A DNA stretch of 64,000 nt from Rusavskia elegans (GCA_011316305.1 SAUG01000116.1:1-64000); one strand, 5' to 3'. Shown: positions 1 to 14,367, counted from the first letter of the stretch. Numbers and translations are program-made. The notes: generated from the letters alone by a model not told the origin.

Positions 1-622
1 TTTTTTTTTTATTTATAAATACCTGGACTATAGGGTTTTTAGTATCTAAAACTACTTTTTTATTTAACTTCAAACTATATAATAGTTTATCGGATATTAT
101 TGATATATCTTTATTATATAATAAATAAATTGCTTTCTATACTATCGATAGAAATTAAATTTAATTTTCTCCTTTTTTTAAATAGTAGATTCTAAAATAG
201 ATTTCTAAAATTTAATTTATCTTTTCCGTCTAGCTATCGGTCTATAGGTAAAAGAATATCGATTTTATCTATTTTATTCTTACTATTTATATAAGTTCTT
301 ATATAAAATTCGAAATAAAAAGTTTATTTCTATCTATTATAATTTTTTCTATAACTCTATTTTTATAAAAAACTATCTTTAATAATATAAAAGAATACTA
401 TTCTACTATTATCGTAATTTTATATAAAATAAACCGTATATATTTACTAAAACCGTATACGTTTATTATTTTTATATTATATAATATTTATATATACGGG
501 TTGATCGATTTAAATATATCTATTATAAAGTCTATAGTAATTTATTAGTATAGTTTTCTAGATAACTAAATAGAATATAACTTACCGATTTATTTTAATC
601 GATTCTTTTTTATTATTACGTA

Positions 623-3600
623 TAGATTGGCCGTTTCGGGTCGGGTTTCCGTCGAACCGTCGGATATCCGATCTAATTTTAATAATCCGATTCGGATCCG
701 ACCCGAATCTTAGTAGATCGAATCCGAGTCGGATTATTTAATAATTCGATCCGGACTCGATTCGATTAAATTATATAATCAATATATTATTATTCTAATC
801 TTTAAATAAAAATAATTATAACGTCTTTGTATATCAGAGGGCGTTACGTTCGAGCCTAGCTACAGCCGTAGACGTAGTCCGAGCTATTAAATAGTAAAAG
901 AATCCTAGCGTAGGTTATTATAACTAATCCTATATAACCGCAGAGGTACAGTTACGATATTACGAGGTATTTTTATTATAAAGTAATTAAAAAGAGAATA
1001 GTAGAGACGTATTTAATAATTATATTAATAACTAACGAGAGAAACTATCTATAGGAGTAACGAGCGATATATATAGTAAAAGTAGCTATAAAAGCCGATA
1101 GATAACCGTCTATTAAAAGTCCCGTCGGGAGAAACGGCTATAGCGGCTATAGGCGGCTATAGATAATTAGACTCGTTTATCTAACTAATTTTCTAGAGAA
1201 CCTCTATAGAATCGCGGACGTAATACGGCCCCTCCTATATCGCTTTTCTAAATCTTTTTAAGGCTTTCTAGATACGTTTAAGGTACTTCCTTAGTTCCTA
1301 AGTATTTTCTTTATCGGGAAACCTTTTCTATTTTACTAGAAATTCGTCTATCTCTTTCTTTTTATCTAGGATTTTATTAACCTCGTACTTTTTACGTTTC
1401 TAGTAGTACTATTCTTTTACTAGTAGAATATTTTTAGGTACTTTCTTTAGTAAGCTAATATAGAATTTAGGGAAGATTTCTATTAATAGAAGCTTTAGGT
1501 ACGCTATTATTTCCTTAAGATTCTAAACTTCGAAAGCTCCTATATATAGTTTATTAAATTTTTTATCTATTAGATTTTTAGTTAAAAATAGTATTTTATC
1601 TCCCTTTTTAATATTATATTTTTTTCTTATTTTATCTAATCTTTATTTAACTTTTTCTTTTACTATCTTGATTCTTATCTTTATTTTATTCTAGTTAGTT
1701 TTTATTTTATTAATAAAAAATTATACCGCTAGGTTTTTTATATCCGAATAAATTTCCCTCCGGATATTTTTACTATAGAGTAATTTATTAGGCGTTATCT
1801 ATATATCTTTATTATATAATAAGTTAATTACTATTTATACTATAGAAAAAAATTAAATCTAATTTTTTCTTTCGTCTAAATAGTAGATTCTAAAATAAGT
1901 TTCTAGTATTTAATTTATTCTTTCCGTTTATCTATCTATCTACGGATAAAATAATATTAATATAGTTTATTCCGTTCCGACTATTTATATTAATCTCTTT
2001 ATAAAATTTAAAATAAATATCTTATCTCTATTTAAGATAATTTTTTCTATAATCCTATTTTCGCAGAATACTATTCGTAGTAGTAAAAAAGCGAATTATT
2101 CTACTATTATTCTTATTTTATATAGTATAAACCTTATATATTTTATAAATCTATCTATAATTATTACTATTATATTATATAATATTTAAATATATAGATT
2201 AACTAACTCTAAAAATTCTATAATAAAATCTAATACGATTTATTAATATAATATATTTAGTATTTACGTCGGCTAAAATTTATTTACTAATCTCTAACGA
2301 TTTTTCTTTATTATTATATATTCCGGGCAGTTTTTTATAAATTCTTTAATATACTTCTTAAAAATTAGTATATTAGTTTTTTTTTAAATCTTTTTTAGTA
2401 TTTTTATAATTTTTTAATATCTAGCTATCCTAGATTTATATATCTATCGAATTATCTTATTTATATTTTCCGATACTTCGGCTTTTTTAAGAATTTTTTC
2501 TACTTTTTTTAGAAGAGGTCTAGATATTTTTTCGGTAGCTTTATAATCTGCTCTTCTATTTAATATATTAATAACTATATTATCTATATCTTTAATATAT
2601 CTAATTTTAAAATTATAGTAGGTTATCTCTTCCGCCTACCTTATTTATTATTAGTTAAGTTCTTTATTAACTAATAAAGATAAAAGGTTTTTATAGTTAA
2701 TATATACTACTACCTTTTTATTAGTTCCGTTTATATATATTTTCTAGTATATAAAACTTATAATAATTACTAGTATTTCTTTATCTATTATTATATAGTT
2801 AATCTCTACTAGTATTAACTTTCTAGAGTAATATCTAAGTAGTTTTTTTTTCTAGAAAATATATAATCCTATTACCCGGTCGAAAGCGTCTATATAGAAA
2901 ATTATTTATTCGTCCGGGTTAAAAATTTCTAAAGTTTCTTCGGACGTAAAACTCTATTTAAATCTTTTAAATACTTCGCTTTAGGTACGTATCTATTAAA
3001 AAAGTATATTATTCCGAAATAGATCTATAAATAGAACCGTTTTTTTCGCGTAACCTCCTATTATATTTTAATAAAACTCTATAAATTTTAAAAATCTTTA
3101 GATATCCTTTTTATTTTTAGGTATTAGCTATTCCCGTATTATTTATAACTTATTTACTTCTATAGTAATACTCTTAGATCTGATTACGTATTTAAGAAAC
3201 GTAACTTCTATTTTAAAGAATTCTAATTTTTTTTCCTTAATTCTAAAATTATTTTCTCGGAATCTTTATAATATTTTATATATATACTACGCGTATTCTT
3301 CTCTAGTTTTAGAAAAAACTAATATATTATCTATATATACTATAATAAAGATATTAAGATAGTCGTATAATACTTTATTAACCGCGCGTTATAGGGTCGC
3401 CGATATATTTATTAATCTAAAAGGTATAACTAAATATTTAAATAGTCTGTATTTTATTCTAAACGTAGTTTTTTATTTATTTCTAGCCTTAATTTATAGT
3501 AAGTTAAATACGTCCTTTAGATCGAGCTTCGTAAAAAATTTAGCTTTTCCGATTTTATTCTTTAAATCGGCTAGGAATAGAAGAAGGTATTTATCTTTTT

Positions 3601-5015
3601 ATATTACTATATTAAATTTTCTAAAATCGATATAAAATTAAAAGTTACTATTCTTTTTCGGAATAAATATAACCGGTTATTCTATTTTCGATTTAGAATA
3701 TTATATATATCCTCTTTTGGAATTATAGTTAATATATTATTTTAATCCTTTTAATTAATTATTATTTAATCTCTAAATTAGCCTAGCTTTTAGCTTTTCC
3801 GGGTCTATTATAATAATTTCGTAGTTTTTCTAGATATAAGCCGGTAAGAGTAGTTCTCCTTCCGGTTCCTTTAATACGTCCTAGAATTTTTTAAAAAGTT
3901 ATAAAACTTTATCCGTAATAGCTATTTTCTTTTTAGTCTACTATTTTCGAGTAAAAGTACTATATATCTTCTATATCTTAGCTAACCTCTTAGATATATT
4001 AAAAAGTTAGTTTCCTATTTTTACTCGTATCGTTTTCTAAACGATTTCTAGATTCTATAATATAAGCTATAAGATATCTAAATATATATCCCTTTATATT
4101 TTTATAATATCGAAAATAATCCTTTTTTTATATCTATTACTTCGTATCTATAGAGGTTTAGTCTAATATTTAACTCTAACGAACTCTATCTTATTAATAG
4201 TACCTATAAAATATAGTTCCGTTTTCCTAGTTAAAAGGATATTAAACTTTTTAGTATATTCTTCTAATATAATATTTTAAATAGCTTCTAAATCGACTAA
4301 AGCTTCTATAGGTTATCTAAATAATATTAGTTAGATAAAAATCCGATTTTTATTTATCTTCCGGAATTATTAAAGTATAACGTCTCTATATATTAGAGGG
4401 TATTATACTCGAGCCTAGCTATAGCCGTAGATATAGTCCGAGCTACTAAATAGTAAAGAAATCCTAGTATAGATTATTATAACTAATTATATATAACCGT
4501 AGAAGTACGGTTACGATATTACGAGGTATCTTTATTATAAAGTAATTAAAAAGAGAATAGTAGAGATATATTTAATAATTATATTAACGACTAACGAGAG
4601 AGACTATCTATAGAAGTAACAAGCGATATATATAGTAAAAGTAGCTATAAAGGCCGATAGGTAGCCGTCTACTAAAAATCCTATTAGAAAGAGCGGCTAT
4701 AGCGGCTATAGACGGCTATAGATAATTAGGCTCGCTTGCCTAACTAATCTTCCAGAGAATCTCTATAGAATCGCGAACGTAACAATAATACGTTTAGATA
4801 ATATATTTCCTCGAATTAAAATATTTCTAGCTAGTATAGTTAACTAATTAGAATTTTTTCAGTAAATTCGTATAAAAGTTATATTAGCTTTATACTTTTA
4901 TACTAGAACTTAGCGGTTTTAGCAGGTCGGATCGGATTATATTTTAGTTTAACTCGATTCGGATCGGATCGGATTAGCTAATTCGGATTCGAAATCCGAT
5001 CCGACAATCAATTTA
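623..5015 (+). mobile_element. hAT-like non-autonomous element, copy 1 (split by an LTR element)
   Basis: The two halves, 623-816 and 4790-5015, add up to about 420 bp. The element starts TAGATTGGCC and ends TCAATTTA, a RIP-altered inverted end. It is bounded by an exact 8-bp duplication attacgta (615-622 and 5016-5023). Its ends are rich in CGGATC/GATCCG motifs, shared with copies at 6221, 10087 and 13955. The 8-bp target duplication and short terminal inverted repeat suggest the hAT superfamily; that is inference, since no transposase is present. Confidence 0.75.
817..4784 (-). mobile_element. Complete but dead LTR retrotransposon (Ty3/gypsy), pol-only internal region
   Basis: The LTRs at 817-1225 and 4376-4784 are both exactly 409 bp. 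The 5-bp target duplication ataat is intact at 812-816 and 4785-4789. LTR ends are derived from TG..CA. On the minus strand the internal 3.15 kb carries protease-like sequence near 4.3 kb, reverse transcriptase with a Y-I-D-N version of the YxDD box near 3.3 kb, RNase H near 2.9 kb and integrase-like sequence at 1.9-2.6 kb. No gag-like sequence was recognised. It inserted into the hAT-like element at 623-5015. The loss of the second catalytic Asp (D to N, a G-to-A change) fits RIP. Confidence 0.85.
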
Positions 5016-5592
5016 ATTACGTATTCGAAGTAGTTTTTAATATATTTTTTAATATATTTTTTAAAGATTTTTATATTTATTTATTTCTAAATACGTTTTA
5101 ACGTTTTTATAATCTTATAATTTTCTAAAATTCTAGAACTATAGGCCTGTCGGATAATATTATTAATTTTTTCGGAAACTTCTATCTTTTTTAGAAAAAT
5201 ATTATTATTCCTTTTTAGTAATAGTTTACTTATTTTTTCCACTATTTTATAATTCGCTTTTCGGTTTAGTATATCTATAGTCGTACTATCTATTTCTTTT
5301 ATATATTTTATTTCGAAGTTACAATACGTAGTTTCTTCTATTAATTTTATTTATCTTTAGTTAAATTCTTTATCTACTAAAAGTAATAGAAGGTTTTTAT
5401 AATCTATATAGATTAATATCTTTTTCGACGTCTTTTTTAAATATATTTTCTAATATATTAGGTTTATAACTATTACTAGTATTTTTTTATCTATTATTAA
5501 TTAATTAACTTCTACTAGTATTAATTTCCTAAAATAGTATTCTAAAAATCTGTCTTTTTATATTATATATAATCTAAATCTTCTATCTAAAG

Positions 5593-6164
5593 TGTTATGG
5601 AACTACCGAAAAGATCTGGGATTTCCAAGAGTTAGTTGGATTTATTAGTATATCTGTAAACGGAGGTATAACGGATAATTATTTAAGTTAATTTAATAAC
5701 AATTTAGTTTAATTGCTAGAACAATATATAGCGATAACTAATAAATTAAATACGAGCTATAAAAGCGTCGAGTTCGGAATCTATATAGATAAATAAAATC
5801 CTCTATTATTTAGGTTGTTTATTAATTAAAACAATTAAAACAGCTCTATTTTAGAATATTTACTTACTAAAACTACTGAAATCAAGGTATTTATAATATT
5901 TATTTACTAAAACCACTGAGATCAAAGTATTTATAGTATTTATTTACTGAAACTACTGAAATCAAAGTGCTTATAGTACTTATTTACTAAGATTACTAAA
6001 ATCAAAGTATTTATAGTATTTATTTACTAAAACTACTGAAATATTCTTTAGTACTAATATCTAGGCCGTCTTGTATATCCTTGCCTGTCGAGGCGTAATA
6101 GAAAATCTAGCGTTGTACTAAATACTATCGCGTTTCCGAAGGCACGCCGCCTGTGTTTATAATA
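5593..6164 (+). mobile_element. Solo LTR, second LTR family, only lightly RIPped
   Basis: 572 bp beginning TGTTATGG and ending in a TG..CA-derived ATAATA, flanked by the 5-bp duplication taaag (5588-5592 and 6165-6169) inside the gypsy remnant. Unlike its surroundings it retains TGG, CAAG and CCTTGCC words, so it is probably younger. It contains a 40-bp tandem repeat (5865-6043). A reverse-oriented relative lies at 53025-53519. Confidence 0.8.
5865..6043 (+). repeat. 40-bp tandem repeat inside a solo LTR, about 4.5 copies
   Basis: The word TACTAA or TACTGA recurs at 5865, 5905, 5945, 5985 and 6025, giving an exact 40-bp period. Copies differ by a few substitutions. The same unit appears in reverse orientation in the related LTR near 53150-53260, with fewer copies. 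Confidence 0.85.
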
Positions 6165-6220
6165 TAAAGCGTCTATATATAGAATCGTCTATTCGCCCGG
6201 ATTAAAATTTCTAAAACGTT

Positions 6221-6685
6221 TAAACTGATCGTCGGGTCAGATTTCGAACCCGAATTAATTAATCCGACCCGATCCGAATCAATTTAGACTAAAATATAAT
6301 CCGATCCGACCGGATTTTAGATTCTAAATTATAGTCCGATCCGATCCGTTAAAACTAGATCTTAGTATTAAATTCTAGTATAAAAATATAAAGCTAGTAT
6401 AATATTTATACAAATTTATTAAAAAAGTTCTAATTAATTAACTATACTAGCTAAAAAGTCTATAGTAAAACTAAATGTATTATCTAGATATATTATTTTA
6501 ATTTAATTATTAAAATAATAATATATTAAATTTATAATATAATCGGGTCGAATCCGGATTAGATTACTAAATAACCCGATCTAGATTCGATCTACTAAGA
6601 CTCGAATCGGGTCCGGATCGGATTACTAAAATTAAATCGGATATCTAATAGTTCGACGGAAATCCGATCCGAACCGGCCAGTCTA
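6221..6685 (-). mobile_element. hAT-like non-autonomous element, copy 2
   Basis: 465 bp, reverse orientation relative to copy 1. It starts TAAACTGATCG and ends GGCCAGTCTA. The 8-bp duplication is aaaacgtt (6213-6220) and aaagcgtt (6686-6693), differing by one RIP-type G/A. It splits the RNase H region of the gypsy remnant. Confidence 0.8.
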
Positions 6686-7098
6686 AAAGCGTTTTTACTA
6701 GCGAAACTTTATTTAAATTTTTTAAACGCTTTATTTTCGATTCGTATCCACTAGAAGATTTTATTATTTTATAATAGATCCGTTAATAAAACGGTTTTCT
6801 TTATATAACCTCCTATTATATTTTAGTAGAAATCTATAAATTTAAAAAAAATTTATATAATTTTTTTTTTTAAAACTAGTTGTTTTTTAATTATTTTTAG
6901 TTTACTAACCTCTATTAAAATACCTTTTGGTCTAATTATATAATCTAAAAAAGGTATTTTTTTTTTGAAAAAAGTTTCGAATTTTTTTTAATTTTAAAAT
7001 TTTATTTTTAAAACCTTTAGAATATTTTATTAATAATTTATTTTTATTTATCTTTTATTTTAGAAAATATTAATACGTTATCTATATAAACTATAATA

Positions 7099-7324
7099 GC
7101 CCGATCGATCGAAGGAAATTAAGTTAATTAAAGTTAAATGGATTACGATTTCCCTCTGGGTTTTAGTCCAGATCTAGCTCCTTCGGGAATCTTTAATTCG
7201 AGTTCTCGGTAAAATACTTGAGTACCAAATAATTGCGTAATCTGATCGGTTTAGCGCCTCTAGCGTTAAAACCGTGAAAGACTAAGATCAAAAAATCCGA
7301 ATGATTAATCGCATATAATAATTA
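7099..7324. mobile_element. 226-bp insertion of unknown class with a 13-bp target duplication
   Basis: It interrupts the RT region of the gypsy remnant. Flanks are ataaactataata (7086-7098) and ataaactatgata (7325-7337), 12 of 13 identical with one RIP-type difference. No terminal inverted repeat is visible, and its composition is much less RIPped than its surroundings. A 13-bp duplication without inverted ends fits target-primed (SINE/LINE-like) insertion, but no tRNA-type A/B boxes or poly-A tail are clear. Confidence 0.45.
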
Positions 7325-10086
7325 ATAAACTATGATAAAAATACTAAAATAATTATATAATATTTTATTAATAATATATTATAAAGTCGCGGGCGTATTT
7401 ATTTATCCGAAAAATTCTATTAAATATTCGAATAGTCTATACTTTATTCTAAATACTATTTTCTTATTATTTCTTTTTTTAATTTTTAATAGATTAAAGG
7501 CGTCTTTTAGAATAAATTTTATAAATTACTTTACTTTTTAAAAACTATTCTTTAGATCTATAAAGAATAAAAGAGAATATTAATCTTTTTATATTACTAT
7601 ATTAAATTATTAATAGTCGATATAAAGTCGGAAATTTCTATTTTTTTTAGAAATAAATATTATCGATTATCTAATTTTTAATTTATAATAGTATATATAC
7701 TTTTTTTAAAGTTATAATCGATATATTATTATAATATTTTCGATTATTTTTTTTTTAATCTATAAATTTGTCTAGTTTCTAATTTATCGGGATCTATTAT
7801 AATAATTTTATAGTTTTTTTAAATATAAGCCGATAAAGGTAGTTTTTTTTCCGGTTTCTTTAATATAATCTAGAATTTCCTAATAAATTATAGATTTTTA
7901 TTTATAGTAGCTAATTCCTTTTTAGTCTACTATTTTCGGGTAAAAGCGTTATAAATTTTTTTTTATTCCGGCTAGTCTTTTAGATATTCTAAATAGATAG
8001 CTTTATATCTTTATCTATATTATTACCAGTCTACTACTATTATTAGCTTGTATTTAAAATAATTACAAAACTATTAATTTCGATCTAAAAAAGTTAAAAG
8101 CTGGATAAATTTATAGATTAAATAATAAATAATTTAAAGTAATAAAATAATAGATTAACTATAGTTTTAATCGAGAAGATATATACTATTTTAAATCTAA
8201 AATAGAATAATCGATTTTATTTATTTAAAAAAATAGTTATTTTCGATTTATATCGATTTTAGACGATTTAATATAGTAATATAGAAAGATAAATACCCTT
8301 TTCTTTTCTTTATAGATTTAAAAAATAGAATAGAAAAAGCTAGGGAATTTATAAAATTTATTCTAAAAGATATCTTTAGTTTATTAAAAATTAAAAAAAG
8401 AGATAAATAGAAAATAATATTTAGAATAAAGTATAGATTTTTCGAATATTTAGTAATATTTTTTAGATTAATAAATACGTTTATAATATTATAAAAAGTA
8501 ATTAATAAAATATTATATAATAATTTCGATATTTTTATTATAATATATTTAAATAATACATTAATATAATCGAAAATAAAGAAATAATATAAATAGTATA
8601 TAATTAAAATATTATAGAAATTTTAGAAAAATATTTTTAGAATTAAAAAAAAAGTCGGAATTTTTTTTTAAAAAAAATAACCTTTTTAGATTTTATAATA
8701 AAGCCGAAAAGTATCGAATTAGAAATAAATAAATTAAAAGTAATTAAAGAATAGCTAATACTAAAAATTAAAAAAGATAAACAAAATTTCCTTAAATTTA
8801 CTAGATTTGATTAATTTATAATAGTAGAATATATAAAGAAAATAGTTTCTTTAATATATTTATTATAAAACGATATACTATTTTAGTAGATAAAAATTAA
8901 AAACGAAGCTTTTAAAAAATTAAAGTAGAATTTTATAAATAAAAAAGATAATAGAAATTTTTAATTTAAACGAATAAATTATATTATATACTATCAATAT
9001 AGATCGAATTCTTAGATTATATATAGTATAAAGAAATGAATTTTTAAAATATTATTTAAAAAAGTTAATCTCCGTAGAAATTAACTATATAATAACGGAT
9101 AAAGGGATACTAATAATAATAGCGAATTCTATATACTAGCGAATTTATAAAATAATAATCTTTAAAAAAAATAATAATTTATATAGATTATAAATACCTT
9201 TTATTATTTCTAGTAGATAAAGTACTTAAGTAAAAATAAATAAAATAGACTAAAAAGATAATTTACTATAATTTCGAAATAGAATATATTAAAGGTATAG
9301 AAAATACTATTATATATATTTTAAACCGAATAGAAAGTTATAAAATAGTAGAATAAATAAATAGATCTTTATTAAAAAAAACGAAATAGTTCTAGAAAAA
9401 GTAGAAATATTTAAAAATATAAACGATATTATTTAATAAATATATAATTCTAAGATAATAGAATATTAGAAAAATATAAAAATTTTAAAAAAAATTTAAA
9501 AAAAGATAAATATAAAGATTCTAAAGAAATATATCGAGAAATAAATAGAAAATTACCCGGAATATATAATAATAAAAAAAAACCGATAGAAATTTGTCGG
9601 GAAGTTATAATTGGTCTAGATACTAAAATATCTATATTAATAAATTGTAATAGACTTTATAACAGATTTTCTAGAATCTGTCGATTCGATAATTTAAGTT
9701 TTCTATAATACAATTATAATAATAGTAGATAGATTAATAAAATATATAAGATTTATATAATAAAAAACTATAATAATTGTATATTAATTAGCATTCTTAT
9801 TATTAAAAACGGTCTTTTACGAAAATAGAATCTCGGAAAAGATTATATCGGATAGAAATAAATTATTTATTTTATATTTATAAAAGAATTAATTTAAATA
9901 GAAAAATTTAAATAAATAATATTAATATCTTTCTATCTGTAGACGGACGGTTAGACGGAAAGAGTAAACTAAATATTAAAAATTTATCTAAATATCTACT
10001 ATTCAGAAAAAAAAAAAACTAGATTAAATTTCTTCCGATAGTATAAATAGTAATAAATTTATTATATAATAAAGATATCTAAACTA

Positions 10087-10458
10087 TAGACTGGCCGGTT
10101 CGGATCGAATTTCTATTAAATCGTCGGATATTCGATTCGATTTTAGTAATCCGATCCGAATCCGATCCGATTATATAATAATATATTTAATATATTATTA
10201 ATTTAATAATTAAATAAAGGTAATAAATTTAGATAATATATTCAATTTTACTATATAATTTTTAACTAGCGTAGTTAATTAATTAGAATTATTTTAATAA
10301 ATTTATATAAAAATTATACTAGCTTTATACTATTATACTAAAATTTTACGCCAAAATCTAATTTTAGCGGTTCGAATCGGATTATAATTTAGAATCCGAA
10401 ATCCGATCGGGTCGGATTAGCTAATCCGGGTTCGAAATCCGATTCGACGGTCAATCTA
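10087..10458 (+). mobile_element. hAT-like non-autonomous element, copy 3
   Basis: 372 bp, starting TAGACTGGCCGG and ending GGTCAATCTA. The 8-bp duplication is ctaaacta (10079-10086) and ttaaacta (10459-10466), one C/T difference. It lies within integrase-like gypsy sequence. Confidence 0.8.
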
Positions 10459-12353
10459 TTAAACTATATCGGATAAATTATTAAACGGTAAAATTATAAA
10501 ATAAAAAATAATATCGGAATCGAAAAATCCGGCCGTTTAAACTTTTATCAATAAAAACAAAAATATTTAGGATAAAGCTAAAATAAAAATCTAAAAAACG
10601 AAAAAAAAGATTAAAAAGAAAATAGATAAATTAAAAAAAAAACTATTATATTAATAAAAGTAATAAAATACTACTATTTATTAAATATCTATTAGAGAGA
10701 AAATTAGATAAACTCTATATAAAAGCTTTCGAAATAGAAGATATTAAAAAAACTATAATATATTTAAAACTCCCGGATATAGAAATTTTCTCGAAATTCT
10801 ATATAGGCCTCTTTAAAAAAGCGCCTATACGCGTACTATTAGTAAAAGATTAATATTATTTAAAATAAAATGAATATTATATCTACGATTATATAAAAGT
10901 ACCAACGCTGGATTAGCTAGTCTAAAAGGCTAACCAGCGCAGGGCCGCGCTAGCTATAAAAGCCGCTCTCCTAAGCCGATACTAAATATCTATAGCTACC
11001 TTCGGCTATAGCGACTATTTATATCTATATATGTCGCTTTTTATCTCTATTAGATAGCTTCTTTTATTAGTTATTAATATAATTATTAAATACCGCCTCG
11101 TTTCTCTCTTATAATTATCTACGTAACGAAAACGCTTTATAATATCGAGATTTTACTTCTATAATTATATAGAACTATTCTTGATTATCTATATTAGGAT
11201 TCCTTTACTATTTAGTAGCTCGAACTATATCTATAACTATAGCTAAGCTCGACTATAACGCTTTCTAATATATAGAAACGTTAGATTTTAACGATTTACT
11301 ATATTAGTCTCGTTATCCCGCCCTATAGATCGGACCGATACTATTAAAGTAGCTACGTCTAGTATCTATAAAGGAAATAAAGAATTATTAAAAATATAGT
11401 TTATTTAGATAAATATCTACTTCGTATTATATCCGAACTAGTTTTTAAACGAAGTAATTAAGATTCTATTTATAATTTTATTTCTAGAAAAAATAGTCTT
11501 TAATTAGATATAGCCTCGTATAGAGGATTATCTTAATAACTCGGAAAGCGAAAGGAAAGATAAAATATTCTAGATTTTTTATAACTTTAGTAATCTAGCT
11601 ATAATAATAAAAGAAACCTTTAGAAATAATAGAAAAAATAGAATAATAGAAAGAAAACTAATAGTTTTAAAGTAGTAGAAATCGATAGCTATTTAAACTA
11701 TTTAATTTAAAGAATTAGTTTATAAAACAGATTAGAAAGATTTAGTTCTAAAAGTTTATTTCTAAAAAAGATTCTATTTAAAAGTTAAGGAAGCTATAGT
11801 AGCGATCGACAAATCTAATTCGCTAGTAATATTTATCGAACTAGCGACTGGAATTAATACTAGATAGTATAAAATATATATAGATAAATAAATAGTTATC
11901 AAAATAGAATCTATTAAAAGATAACTTAAAGAAGATCCGATAGAACTCGATACTATAAAATCTAAAGGGTTATAGATTAAAACTTATTATTTATATAAAA
12001 AAACGGAATATTTTAAAAAAAGTTATCTAATTAAAGAAATAACTAAAATAACCGAATATTAGTTTAAAGTAATAGCAGAATTACCCGGAAAAAAAGCCGA
12101 GAAATATATAATAAAAAGTTGGACAGCTTACTATAAAGATTATTATTTTATCTATCTATCGAATAAAGAAGGATTAGGATAGTATTCTACGAAACTAAAG
12201 AGAATAAAGAGAAAAAAAAACCTATTATAGATTTTAAACTATATCTAATAAAAAAATCTCTAAAATCGATACTTAGAATTAAAGTCGAAAAATATCAAAT
12301 AGTAGCTCTAATAAACGGGAAAAAACAATTACTAGAGAATTTTACGAAGAAAT

Positions 12354-12657
12354 CCTCGCCGGAATAGATTGGGGAAATCTATTAGAATTTGGTATAGTGG
12401 ACTCTTTTGGATTGATATGGTATAGGTTTTAGAGGCTTTTAACCCAGTCTATTTAAATAGTATAGGGTTTTTAAATTGTCCTGCACGTTGTTCTACCCGT
12501 TTCTTCGTCTAAAACGTATATATTAGGCCTAAATAAGGGCCTTTTATCCCCTACGAAATAACCTACACCATTTACGCCCTAACCTATAAAATTCAATACT
12601 CTATTGGTATAGATTTTATAGGCTAAAATTATACCAACCCAACCCATTCCGGCGAGA
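12354..12657 (+). mobile_element. MITE with CCTCGCCGGAAT inverted ends, copy 1
   Basis: 304 bp from CCTCGCCGGAAT to ATTCCGGCGAGA. The 10-bp duplication is acgaagaaat (12344-12353) and acgaggaaat (12658-12667). Its interior matches the copy at 16399-16725 along its length, including a paired GGTTTTAGAGG and a conserved TATTTAAATAGTATAGG. A 9-11-bp duplication is typical of Mutator-like elements; that assignment is inference. Confidence 0.8.
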
Positions 12658-13954
12658 ACGAGGAAATCGCGGGATATATCTTAAAATATCCTATAAAAAA
12701 AGGCAGAATTAAAGATATAGAGATTAAAATAAAGAATAGATTTATTAGAATTTGAAATTTTATAATAATTACTAGCCTAAGAGATCATATCGTTCTAGGT
12801 AGTAAACAGAAAAAATTAATCTCGTGAATACTAACATAGAAAATTAACGTAGAAAAGATAATAGAACTGTAGACGATATATCTCCTCGCGTATAAAGACC
12901 TTTTATATAGAGAACTCGACCTTATATCTAGAACAGACTATTAATAAATACGCGATTTAGACGTAAAATTTAAAGAAAGAGGCGATATATACGAAACTAA
13001 TATCTAGAAAGAATATAAATACCTGCTATTATAGTTAGCTAATAAATACGATAAAAGCCAAGAAATAATTAAAGAATTATAGATAGATTATATCTAGAAA
13101 ATCTAAAAAGGCGAATATAGCTACGTACCAGACTAAAGTTCTAATACGGAATAAAAAACCCCGGACCTAATTTAAATATATAATCTAGAAACGAAGATTT
13201 TAGCTAGTCTCTATCGTTATCGTCTTAGAACGAGATAGTGGCTAAAGAATAAAAATTGGCCGGAGTAATAGAAAACCCGAAATTAATTTATAATATCGAA
13301 ATCTAATTAAAAAAAATAAAATATAAAGATATCTTTAACTAGATATTCTTTTATACGCTTATAGTCCCTACTAAATAGAAGAGATTAAACTTTCTAAAAA
13401 ATCGATCGAAATCTTCTAAATCTAATCTAGATATTAATTTATCGAACGCTTTATACGCGGCTAGCGTATAAAAATTAAAAGAGTTAAACGTAACCGGATT
13501 ATTAAATTTATTAAAACGAGATAAAACGTATTACTTCTAAATAATAAAATCGCTTTTATCTTTATCGAGAGTACGATTATATCTAACGAAACGCTTTTAC
13601 TTTCTAAAAAAACGAAGAAGTTTCGACTTTTAAATAAAGCGACGATTACGAATTTTCTTTTTAGAATCTAGAAAGAATTCTATACGACGATAAGTTTCGA
13701 AATATTCTTTAATAACGTTTTTAATATTAGAACGAAGTTTACTTTTTTTATCTTTAAAATGACGCCTTAGGTACTAAAGATTTGAAAAAAAAAATAAAAG
13801 AAATTGAAAAACGTATATATAACGTTAGAAATTAAAAGATTATAAAATCTCTAAACGCGAGTATACTCGCTATAAATATTACCGCTAATCTCTATCTAAT
13901 ATTCTTTTAAAAAATTACGAGTATATAAATTATAAAAGAAAGATATAATAATAT

Positions 13955-14367
13955 TAGTCTCGTTACTTCGGGTCGGATTCCCGTTAAACCGTCGAGAATT
14001 CGACCCGATTTTAGCGGGTCGAACCGGTTCGACTCGCTAAGCGGTCGAGTTCGGATTAAACCCGAATCGAACCCGAATACCCGCTAAACCTTTTATTTAT
14101 ATAATAAATCTATATATATATTATATTATAGTTTTTATTATAGATAATAGAATAAACTAATACATTTAATCTAACTAGGACCTTTTTAGCTAGCGTAGTT
14201 AATTATTTAGAATTTTTTTAAAAAATTCGTATAACTTTTATACTAGAGTTATACGAGTTATAACGGTTTAATAGATTAGTCGAATCGGATTAGATTATAT
14301 AATTCGATTTAAAATTCGAGTCGGGTCGAACTGTAGAATTTTCTAACCCGACTCGACGGCCAGTCTA
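13955..14367 (+). mobile_element. hAT-like non-autonomous element, copy 4
   Basis: 413 bp, starting TAGTCTCG and ending CGGCCAGTCTA. It is flanked by an exact 8-bp duplication aataatat (13947-13954 and 14368-14375). It is nested in the 3' internal region of the LTR element 10875-14948. Confidence 0.8.

Larger units (their letters stand above)
1..8010 (-). mobile_element. RIP-degraded Ty3/gypsy pol remnant, interrupted by later insertions
   Basis: Host sequence of the left nested stack. Only 1-622 and roughly 5016-8010 belong to this copy; the rest is inserted DNA listed separately. The order on the minus strand matches the better preserved copy at 817-4784: RT/RNase H-like sequence at about 6.2-7.9 kb, then integrase-like sequence down to 1. 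All frames are broken, CpA and TpG are almost absent and TpA dominates, as expected from RIP. The RNase H region is split by a hAT-like element at 6221-6685, and a solo LTR sits just beyond it at 5593-6164. The family assignment rests on alignment by eye to 817-4784, not on an intact ORF. Confidence 0.7.

Noticed and set aside
5865..6043. CRISPR-like regular repeat
   Set aside because: Contiguous 40-bp tandem units with no unique spacers, in a eukaryotic LTR.
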